Notes under the pieces: model-generated
The model's database searches: none
Told to the model about the DNA's origin: nothing
Seen by the model: only the letters and a program-made list of their open reading frames with translations
Translations under genes and position numbers: made by a program
Part shown: piece after piece, positions 1 through 4,995 of the stretch
Position numbering within the stretch: position 1 is the first letter of the stretch
How the letters are laid out: every line of letters starts with the position of its first letter
Assembly: GCA_010671965.1 (NCBI GenBank)
Contig: JAAHIC010000137.1
Coordinates: forward strand, 1 to 8,810
From: Leptolyngbya sp. SIO4C5
GTDB taxonomy: Bacteria > Cyanobacteriota > Cyanobacteriia > Phormidesmidales > Phormidesmidaceae
Reading direction: 5' to 3'
DNA length: 8,810 nucleotides

Positions 1-1473
1 GCTTACTCATCCACTGATGCAACTAACTATCTATATGACCTGTCGGGTAATCAAGTCGGTCAGTTTCCAGGAGAGTTTCTTGCTTTAAGTGAAGAGGGTC
101 AGCGACTAATAGCTTACTCGTCTACTGATGCAACTAACTATCTATATGACCTGTCGGGTAATCAAGTCGGTCAGTTTAAAGATGTGTTTTTGCAGTTTGG
201 TAATGGAAGACAACAACTAATAGCTTACTCACCCACCGATGCAATCAATTACCTGTATGACCTATCAGGCAATCAAGTCGGTCAGTTTGTAGGTGAATTT
301 CTTACATTTAGTGAAAAGGGACAGATACTTGCAAATTACTTCAATGAAGAAAATTTTACTTCATTACGCGATTCGTTAGGCAACCAAATCGGTCAGTTTT
401 CAGGAGAATTTCTTGCCCTCGTTGAAGAAGAGCAGAAACTAATAACTTATTTGGCTAGCACTGATACGACATACCTATATGATCTTTCAAGAAATGTTTT
501 TACTCGTCTTCCTCAACTTCAGTTTGAAGATATCAAACTTCTTTCTCAAACCGATAATTTAATAGCTTACTCTCCTATTGTAAACATCTCTTATCTTTAT
601 GATCTCTTGGGAAACCAGAGAGGTCAATTTACAGGAAAATTTCTTGCCTTTGATGAGCAAAGTCAAAAATTGGTAACCTACTCAAGGAACGATGTTGAGA
701 ATGATGGCACCACGTATCTCTATAATTTATCTAATAACCAAGTAAGACAATTCCCTGGTTACTTTCTTGCTTTTAGTAATACAGATCAGCAACTAGATCA
801 ATTAATAACTTATTCATCAAATAATGACACCACCTATCTGAATAGTATATCGAATAATCAAAACAACCGATTTCCTGGTATGTTTCTCGCTTTCAGTGAT
901 AAAGGACAAAAAATAGTAACTTATTCTATAGAGAAAGATGTTTCTTACTTGTATACCTTACAAGGTAATCTCCTGGCTGAGTTTTCAGGAAATTTTCGTG
1001 CCTTTGCTGAAGGTGGTCAGAGTCTGATAGCTTATTCCTCAGATGAGGACGTAACTTACTTTTATGATTTGTTGGGCAATAAGATAAATCATTTTCCAGG
1101 TGTATTCCTTGCTCTGAGTGAAGAAAATCAGAGAATATTAACTTACATCTCTAGTAAAGAAAGAAATTATTTGTATGATTTGTCGGGTAATCAGATAGGA
1201 CAATTTCCTAATATCTTTCGTGCTTTCAGTGAAAATGGCAAACGTATAATGACTTATTCGCTGAGCAATGACGCGACGTATTTATATGATTTATCAGGAC
1301 AGCAGATAGGATCTCCTTTACTGGGTAATTTTCACTCATTCATTGAAGGCCATCAAAGTTTTATTGCTTTTACTCGAAATGAGGATATTAGCCGGGTCTA
1401 TGATTTCTCAGGAGCACTTATAGCAGAGTATCCAGGTGAGCTGCTGACTGTTGCACCTTCTGATTCTCTTGTT
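1..1473 (+). repeat. Tandem 111-nt (37-codon) protein-coding repeats, 13 units
   Basis: Units begin at 1, 112, 223, 334, 445, 565, 676, 808, 919, 1030, 1141, 1252 and 1366. Most are 111 nt. Unit 5 is 120 nt, unit 7 is 132 nt (a seven-codon expansion), unit 12 is 114 nt and unit 13 is 108 nt. All length changes are multiples of three, so the repeat is under protein-level selection. Units 1 and 2 share 64 of their first 66 bases, with both differences synonymous. Later units have diverged strongly at the base level while keeping the protein pattern. Confidence 0.9.
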
Positions 1474-1659
1474 AGTATCTCCTCAGAAGCTATCTCCAAT
1501 ACCGAGTATATAATGACTCGTTCCAATGATGGTCATATCAGATCCTTTCGTCTTGACAACGGCCTAGACGATCTCTTAGCAAGAGGCTGCGCTTGGCTAG
1601 AAGACTATTTTGACGCTAACCCAGAAGCTCAAGCAGAAGCCGGAGTTTGTTTAGATTAA
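1..1659 (+). CDS. Degenerate WD40-like repeat protein, C-terminal part (5' end outside window)
   Basis: The frame is open from base 1 to the TAA at 1657-1659, giving 552 residues with no convincing start, so the gene begins upstream of the window. A GTG at 184 sits inside a repeat and is not the start. At least 13 tandem repeats of about 37 residues fill residues 1-491, with consensus [AT]YSxxxDxTYLYDLSGNQ followed by IGQFPGxFLAFSExGQxLI. This matches the register of cyanobacterial WD40 blades (SPDGQxLATxSxDGTxxLWDLxGN), but WD has become YD, the GH dipeptide is lost and the blade is a few residues shorter. The C-terminus, GLDDLLARGCAWLEDYF plus a short acidic tail with a Cys, resembles the tail of cyanobacterial NTPase/WD40 proteins. 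I infer a beta-propeller sensor or scaffold region of a large, possibly STAND-type protein; the N-terminal domain is not visible. The gene is markedly more AT-rich than its neighbours and has no HIP1 site. Confidence 0.8.
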   Translation, partial: AYSSTDATNYLYDLSGNQVGQFPGEFLALSEEGQRLIAYSSTDATNYLYDLSGNQVGQFKDVFLQFGNGRQQLIAYSPTDAINYLYDLSGNQVGQFVGEFLTFSEKGQILANYFNEENFTSLRDSLGNQIGQFSGEFLALVEEEQKLITYLASTDTTYLYDLSRNVFTRLPQLQFEDIKLLSQTDNLIAYSPIVNISYLYDLLGNQRGQFTGKFLAFDEQSQKLVTYSRNDVENDGTTYLYNLSNNQVRQFPGYFLAFSNTDQQLDQLITYSSNNDTTYLNSISNNQNNRFPGMFLAFSDKGQKIVTYSIEKDVSYLYTLQGNLLAEFSGNFRAFAEGGQSLIAYSSDEDVTYFYDLLGNKINHFPGVFLALSEENQRILTYISSKERNYLYDLSGNQIGQFPNIFRAFSENGKRIMTYSLSNDATYLYDLSGQQIGSPLLGNFHSFIEGHQSFIAFTRNEDISRVYDFSGALIAEYPGELLTVAPSDSLVSISSEAISNTEYIMTRSNDGHIRSFRLDNGLDDLLARGCAWLEDYFDANPEAQAEAGVCLD

Positions 1660-1763
1660 GACGTACCGAATAGCTGCACCAAGACTCACTACACACACAG
1701 CCACAGCAGCGATCGCTCCCTGCCCCTTTCCAGTACCATAGGGCAAACCCTTCCCCTCAGGCC

Positions 1764-2102
1764 ATGCAAAACCAGACCCTCATTCCCCTCGAACTCGAAG
1801 ACGGCACCGTTATTCATATTCAAGCCAGCGGCCCCGGCGTTCCCGTACGCGGTGGCGGCCCCACCCCCGCTGAAACCCTCAAACAATCCTTTCGGCAGGT
1901 TCAAACCCTGGTACGCGGCTACACCGCCTACACCGTCGGCGCTTTTAGAAACATGGCCGCCGCCAACGTCAGCGAAATCAGCCTAGAATTTGGCGTCAGC
2001 GTCAGCGCCCAGACCGGACTGCCCTATATCGCCTCCGGCACCGCCGACTGCAACGTCAAAATTGCCGTCAAATGCGAGTTTCCCAAAGCGCAGCCAAGTT
2101 AG
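1764..2102 (+). CDS. Trypco1-like (CU044_2847-type) small protein
   Basis: This 112-residue protein starts with an I-P-L-E-L-E-D-G-T strand motif (residues 7-15) and continues into I-x-I-Q. A Gly/Pro-rich linker (22-34) and an amphipathic helical segment (about 36-65) follow. A C-terminal half typical of the family comes next: S-E-I-S-L-E-F-G-V-S-V-S-A-Q-T-G (70-85), then alternating strands ending N-V-K-I-A-V-K. This layout matches Trypco1 (trypsin-co-occurring domain 1), a small adaptor domain found beside trypsin-like proteases, caspase-like effectors and STAND NTPases in bacterial conflict systems. The assignment is from remembered family pattern, not a search. The gene lies 104 bases downstream of the WD40-like gene on the same strand, so they may be cotranscribed. 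The ATG has only a weak upstream purine match. Codon use is strongly GC-rich, unlike its upstream neighbour. Confidence 0.75.
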   Translation: MQNQTLIPLELEDGTVIHIQASGPGVPVRGGGPTPAETLKQSFRQVQTLVRGYTAYTVGAFRNMAAANVSEISLEFGVSVSAQTGLPYIASGTADCNVKIAVKCEFPKAQPS

Positions 2103-2111
2103 CCATCACAG

Positions 2112-2141
2112 TTGACGGCGATCGCTCCCATGCTCTAGATT
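2112..2141 (+). promoter_or_regulatory. Weak sigma70-like promoter candidate
   Basis: TTGACG (2112-2117, five of six to the -35 consensus) and TAGATT (2136-2141, four of six to the -10) are 18 bases apart, just after the Trypco1 stop. No downstream gene on this strand would use it. If active it would give a roughly 190-base RNA ending at the hairpin at 2291-2330. The match could be chance. Confidence 0.25.
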
Positions 2142-2247
2142 TACCCACTAAGCTATTGCAGTCCAAATGTGACAGCTTGTTTACCTCTAGGACTCAAAAA
2201 CTTAGCAGCCTCTACAGGTGTGACAGCACCCGCAGGAGCCTAAACCC

Positions 2248-2267
2248 CCAACTGAGAGAGCAGTTGG
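2248..2267. repeat. 7-bp perfect hairpin
   Basis: CCAACTG (2248-2254) and CAGTTGG (2261-2267) flank a six-base loop AGAGAG. There is no T-run on either side, so a terminator role is unlikely. It could be a structural element of a transcript. Confidence 0.45.
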
Positions 2268-2290
2268 CAGCCTAGTGATGCGGTGTACAC

Positions 2291-2338
2291 CAGCCACCTC
2301 GATTCGCTTTGCAATTTGTCGGGGTGGCTGAGCTTTTG
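2291..2338 (+). terminator. Candidate intrinsic terminator of the plus-strand genes
   Basis: Twelve pairs form between 2291-2302 (CAGCCACCTCGA) and 2319-2330, with one G-T wobble and a 16-base loop. The stem is followed by AGCTTTTGAA. The GC-rich stem with a short T-run fits a rho-independent terminator reading rightwards, although it lies about 190 bases past the Trypco1 stop. Confidence 0.5.
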
Positions 2339-2421
2339 AAGCAAGCCCCTGCCCACCGACCAGCCCAACGAAGTGATGCAACTTCTCACCAAGCACTGTC
2401 AGCTAAATTAGGCGGCCCAGC

Positions 2422-2439
2422 GAGAGCTTAATAGCTCTC
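2422..2439. repeat. 7-bp perfect hairpin with TAAT loop
   Basis: GAGAGCT (2422-2428) and AGCTCTC (2433-2439) enclose a four-base loop. No T-run follows on either strand. It lies next to the longer hairpin at 2450-2486. Confidence 0.45.
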
Positions 2440-2449
2440 CTGTTCATAA

Positions 2450-2486
2450 CAGACGGGCTAAGAGATATAGCAACCCCGCCCGTCTG
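2450..2486 (-). terminator. Candidate terminator of the DUF1816 gene
   Basis: CAGACGGGC (2450-2458) and GCCCGTCTG (2478-2486) form a perfect nine-pair stem around a 19-base loop. Read on the minus strand it begins 11 bases after the DUF1816 stop and is followed by TTAT. The stem is strong but the T-run is short, so the terminator call is moderate. Confidence 0.5.
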
Positions 2487-2497
2487 CCCCTAAGACT

Positions 2498-2770
2498 TTA
2501 GCCCAGGGCCGGCGAAGGAATCCCACCCATCCCATCAGTTGACTCATCAATCGTCAGTTCTTCAGGACGGCTGCAGCGCTGAATGCTCGATGCAATCTGC
2601 ACAGCGCCTTCTTGCTCCAAATCCTCGATGTAACCTACCTGCGCAATCTGCGCTTCTTCCTCAGAGGAGAAGGGGCCAAAGAAGTAAGTACACTTGGGGG
2701 TTTGAGTCACAATCTCAATCCACCACTCACCCGCAAACAGATTGAAAATACCGTTGAGTAGATTTTTCAT
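2498..2770 (-). CDS. DUF1816 domain-containing protein
   Basis: This 90-residue protein has the cyanobacterial DUF1816 signature: EWWIEIVTQTPKCTYFFGPF (residues 15-34), then SSEEEAQIAQVGYIEDLEQE (35-54) and a closing ELTI (71-74). The roughly 15-residue glycine-containing tail after it is probably variable. The first 13 residues are hydrophobic but too short for a clear membrane segment. Its function is not established; the domain is small, soluble-looking and almost confined to cyanobacteria. The ATG has a good AGGAG five bases upstream. It lies 78 bases downstream of the rRNA methyltransferase gene on the same strand and could be read from it or from its own promoter. A hairpin follows directly after the stop. 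Confidence 0.9.
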   Translation of the reverse strand: MKNLLNGIFNLFAGEWWIEIVTQTPKCTYFFGPFSSEEEAQIAQVGYIEDLEQEGAVQIASSIQRCSRPEELTIDESTDGMGGIPSPALG

Positions 2771-2774
2771 GAAT

Positions 2775-2779
2775 CTCCT
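2775..2779 (-). promoter_or_regulatory. Ribosome binding site of the DUF1816 gene
   Basis: AGGAG on the minus strand ends four bases before the ATG at 2770. It is one of the few strong Shine-Dalgarno matches in the window and fixes this start. Confidence 0.7.
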
Positions 2780-2848
2780 GATTTACTAACCGCGTTTGGG
2801 CTATAGAGGTAAGTTAAAAGTTTTTAGCTCAAATTTCGTTATACTCTG

Positions 2849-3820
2849 TTACTTTTCTTTTTGCAAAGATCCCAAATCATGTCTTTTGCTCCATTCTTGG
2901 CGGTAAATTTCATAAAGTGCCATGCCAGCAGCCACCGAAGCATTGAGGCTAGGCGTTTCTCCCCGCAGCGGAATAGATACCAGCACGTCGCAGGCATGTT
3001 GAATCGAGAGACTGAGACCGCCGCCTTCAGCGCCGATGACTAAAACCGTTGGCGTGGTGAACTCCGCCGTATGAATTGACTGGCTGGCCTCAGTCGCGGT
3101 GCCATAGATCCAGAAGCCCTCCGCCTTGAGCTGTTCCAAAGCTCGGCCTAAGTTGACCACACGGGCTACGGCAAAATGCTCTAGCGCCCCCGCTGCCACC
3201 TTAGCCACAGTTGCGGTAATGCCAGCGGCGCGGCGCTGCGGAATCACCAATCCTTGCGCCCCCATTGCCTCGGCTGTCCGAATAATCGCCCCTAGATTGT
3301 GGGGATCGGTAATGCTATCGGCCGCTAAAATCACGGGACGGCGGGCTTTGGCTTTTGCCTGTTCAATTAAAGCGTCAAGCTCAACATAGTCATAGGAGGC
3401 TACCTGAGCCGCGATCCCCTGGTGATTAGCTCCCTGAGTTAGCTGACTCAGACGACGATGATCAACTTCATCAATCACCGTGCCGTTTGCTTTGGCCTCA
3501 GTTAATAGGGGATGAAAGCGAGAATCATAGCGCAGCTTCGCGTTGATCCAAAGACGGTTGAGGGTGCGATCGCCCGCGATCGCCGCTTCGACGGCATGAC
3601 GGCCATAGATCAGCTCCACTTCTTCAACTTCAGCCACCTCATTAGCTTCAGGCGCGGCCTCTGGAGTTGGCGGTTCTAAGTGTAAGCGCTTCGGCGGTGC
3701 AATGTGTCGCTGGGGGCGACCGGATCCCTGGCGCTGGCGGGATTGTGGCTGAGGCGATCGCTTCAGTCGAGGCCGCTCTGAACGAGAAGAACGGCGATCA
3801 GGTTTACGATTGTGAGCCAT
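2849..3820 (-). CDS. rlmB: TrmH-family (RlmB-type) 23S rRNA 2'-O-methyltransferase
   Basis: This SPOUT-fold, SAM-dependent enzyme is expected to methylate a ribose 2'-OH in 23S rRNA (Gm2251 in E. coli RlmB). The substrate-binding domain starts with [13 protein letters not shown] (residues 69-81). The knotted catalytic domain shows motif 1, [17 protein letters not shown] (172-188, with N175 and R181), motif 2, [10 protein letters not shown] (261-270), and motif 3, [17 protein letters not shown] (283-299). The first 65 or so residues are an extra segment, Arg/Gln/Pro-rich and then acidic, low in complexity and probably disordered; it may bind RNA. The ATG has no Shine-Dalgarno match. Its leader is T-rich (minus strand), and mrnC ends 51 bases upstream, so cotranscription is likely. 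Three HIP1 octamers lie inside it. The exact target nucleotide is inferred from the family. Confidence 0.94.
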   Translation of the reverse strand: MAHNRKPDRRSSRSERPRLKRSPQPQSRQRQGSGRPQRHIAPPKRLHLEPPTPEAAPEANEVAEVEEVELIYGRHAVEAAIAGDRTLNRLWINAKLRYDSRFHPLLTEAKANGTVIDEVDHRRLSQLTQGANHQGIAAQVASYDYVELDALIEQAKAKARRPVILAADSITDPHNLGAIIRTAEAMGAQGLVIPQRRAAGITATVAKVAAGALEHFAVARVVNLGRALEQLKAEGFWIYGTATEASQSIHTAEFTTPTVLVIGAEGGGLSLSIQHACDVLVSIPLRGETPSLNASVAAGMALYEIYRQEWSKRHDLGSLQKEK

Positions 3821-3871
3821 ATTGAGCTAAAAGAAAGACAAAAGGATAAACAACAAAGCGGCTACAGCCCC

Positions 3872-4330
3872 TTACTCCGTCGTCGGTAGTTCTAGCAAAT
3901 CTAGCACCGCTTTGAGACGAGATATATCAGTTAGATAGAGATAGCCAATTAACGTTTCAAAGCTGGTAGCCTGCTGATAAATCTTAGGAGTGGCGCGGCT
4001 ACGGCGTTTGGGCGTCGCATTTCGCCCTCGTCGCAGCACCTCTTTTTCTAAATCTGTTAGGTGCTTTTCAACCTGCTGCAGGTGGTGCGCCTGCGCTTCA
4101 GCCCGCACCTGAGCCACCACTTGCCGGTGATAGGTCTGGATGCGACGGGGCGGCTCTAGGTAATAAGTTCGCATGTAGAGTTCATAAACCGCGTCGCCCA
4201 AATAAGCCAGTGCCGCCGGAGAAAACCGCTCAACCGGCCTGTCCGAGGAGTTCAGAAAGATTTGGGAGGCCTGCAGCCAAAGTTTTTCAGACTCTGCTGC
4301 AGGTGCCTTCGGCTCATTCTCTGGCGTCAT
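3872..4330 (-). CDS. mrnC: Mini-ribonuclease III
   Basis: This 152-residue protein is an RNase III catalytic domain without a double-stranded-RNA-binding domain, the hallmark of Mini-III, which trims the ends of 23S rRNA precursors. The signature LAYLGDAVYELYMR (41-54) includes catalytic D46, and ATSFETLIGYLYLT (121-134) includes E125. A basic segment, LRRGRNATPKRRSRATPK (99-116), lies between them and probably contacts RNA. The first 20 or so residues are a poorly conserved extension. The gene is 154 bases downstream of the STAS gene behind a probable terminator and 51 bases upstream of the rRNA methyltransferase, an arrangement that makes functional sense because both act on 23S rRNA. The ATG is preceded, five bases away, by a G-run that can pair with a C-run further upstream. 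Confidence 0.95.
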   Translation of the reverse strand: MTPENEPKAPAAESEKLWLQASQIFLNSSDRPVERFSPAALAYLGDAVYELYMRTYYLEPPRRIQTYHRQVVAQVRAEAQAHHLQQVEKHLTDLEKEVLRRGRNATPKRRSRATPKIYQQATSFETLIGYLYLTDISRLKAVLDLLELPTTE

Positions 4331-4335
4331 AAACT

Positions 4336-4376
4336 ACCCCCAGCGGAGATTGAGCCTATCTGTCGCAGAGGGGGGT
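4336..4376 (-). promoter_or_regulatory. Possible RBS-sequestering hairpin upstream of mrnC
   Basis: On the minus strand ACCCCC (4371-4376) is perfectly complementary to GGGGGT (4336-4341), the only Shine-Dalgarno-like purine run before the mrnC ATG. The loop is 29 bases, with a further GCG/CGC pairing inside. Pairing would hide the run. This is an inference from base-pairing alone. Confidence 0.3.
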
Positions 4377-4425
4377 CTGTCATCATGATGCCTTTTCTGC
4401 TAGTGATAGCCAAAAGCAGCCTATT

Positions 4426-4456
4426 AGGCTGGATAAAGCTTGACTCGATCCAGCCT
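4426..4456 (-). terminator. Candidate terminator downstream of the STAS gene
   Basis: AGGCTGGAT (4426-4434) and ATCCAGCCT (4448-4456) make a perfect nine-pair stem with a 13-base loop, 29 bases past the STAS stop when read on the minus strand. The following sequence, AATAGGCTGCTTTTGG, has a short T-run ten bases on. Termination or attenuation between the STAS gene and mrnC is plausible but not certain. Confidence 0.45.
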
Positions 4457-4484
4457 GACAAAGCTCTAAAATCAGCCCAGATGC

Positions 4485-4835
4485 TTAACTAGATGAATTG
4501 CTTAAGCTTTCAACTGCCACATCAACTGAAGGCTGAAGCGACAGAAACTTTTCTAGACGAACAAGCTTTACCGTTTGAGTGACTCGCGGGTTGGAAACAA
4601 CCTGAAGACTCCCGCCGGCTGTCTGAGCTTTCTTAACCATTTGCACCATCGCGCCTAACCCCGAACTATCGACAAAATCGATGCCGGACAGGTCTAGGAT
4701 GATGTGGGCTGGCCCGCTGTCGATACAGTTAGCCAGGACCTTACGAAAGGTCGGCTCCGAGAAAGCGTCAAGCAAACCCGTGAGGCGGAATATTTGACAT
4801 GTTCCCCTAACTTCGCGTGTGCCTCTCAAACTCAC
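4485..4835 (-). CDS. STAS-domain anti-sigma-factor antagonist
   Basis: This is a single STAS domain protein of the SpoIIAA/RsbV type, which in partner-switching systems binds an anti-sigma (HPK-like) kinase when unphosphorylated and releases a sigma factor or other target. The core shows QIFRLTGLLDAFSEPTF (14-30), HIILDLSGIDFVDSSGLGAM (44-63) with the phosphorylatable Ser in DSSG (57/58), and LQVVSNPRVTQTVKLVRLEK (77-96). No kinase or phosphatase partner is encoded nearby. The coordinates use the first conventional start, a GTG at 4835, but it has no ribosome binding site. A perfect AGGAGG sits five bases before an in-frame ATA at 4859. That start would add eight residues (IAEPLNLT before the GTG codon) and give 124 in all, and I think it the more likely one. 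The gene has its own promoter at 4898-4926, separating it from carA. Confidence 0.93.
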   Translation of the reverse strand: MSLRGTREVRGTCQIFRLTGLLDAFSEPTFRKVLANCIDSGPAHIILDLSGIDFVDSSGLGAMVQMVKKAQTAGGSLQVVSNPRVTQTVKLVRLEKFLSLQPSVDVAVESLSNSSS

Positions 4836-4856
4836 AGTTAGGTTTAATGGCTCAGC

Positions 4857-4870
4857 TATGGGAACCTCCT
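4857..4870 (-). promoter_or_regulatory. Strong Shine-Dalgarno followed by in-frame ATA (probable STAS start)
   Basis: AGGAGG (4865-4870, minus strand) is followed by TTCCC and then ATA (4857-4859), in frame with the STAS domain and opened by a TAG just upstream. No ATG, GTG or TTG occurs between here and the GTG at 4835, which is 29 bases from the AGGAGG and too far to use it. Confidence 0.55.
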
Positions 4871-4897
4871 ATAGTCTCTGACATAATTAGCCGCTAC

Positions 4898-4926
4898 AGT
4901 ATAGGTTAGTCCTGAATTGACTTCAA
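4898..4926 (-). promoter_or_regulatory. Sigma70-type promoter of the STAS gene
   Basis: On the minus strand TTGAAG (4921-4926) and TATACT (4898-4903, five of six) are exactly 17 bases apart. Transcription would begin near 4891, giving a leader of about 30 bases with the AGGAGG inside it. Confidence 0.6.
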
Positions 4927-4995
4927 GAGAGTGTTATCTGTTCTCAAGATTTTAGGCAATTTTTCCACGCTTTGCCGCAGACCTGATTTGAAAAG

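Larger units (their letters stand above)
2103..2497. other. Gene-free 395-base interval with several hairpins
   Basis: I see no convincing gene here. Short open frames exist on both strands but have no family resemblance and no ribosome binding site. The interval carries four separate inverted repeats (2248-2267, 2291-2330, 2422-2439, 2450-2486), a HIP1 octamer at 2118-2125 and a weak plus-strand promoter-like pair. Two of the hairpins could end the flanking genes, which converge here. Confidence 0.7.

Noticed and set aside
1..1473. Tandem repeats as a CRISPR array
   Set aside because: The repeat period is 111 nt with the whole unit conserved at protein level, there are no spacers, and every length change is a multiple of three.
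184..1659. A complete gene starting at the GTG at 184
   Set aside because: The same frame is open and carries perfect repeat units from base 1, so the gene starts upstream of the window.
1660..1763. Terminator or promoter between the repeat gene and the Trypco1-like gene
   Set aside because: Only a five-pair long-loop stem (1721-1745) and no convincing -35/-10 pair were found; a shared transcript is simpler.
2072..2275. 67-codon plus-strand frame overlapping the end of the Trypco1-like gene
   Set aside because: It overlaps in another frame, has no ribosome binding site, and its composition is not protein-like beyond the overlap.
2202..2396. 64-codon minus-strand frame in the intergenic interval
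   Set aside because: It covers two hairpins, has no ribosome binding site and resembles no family; it ends in a Cys-rich run that looks accidental.
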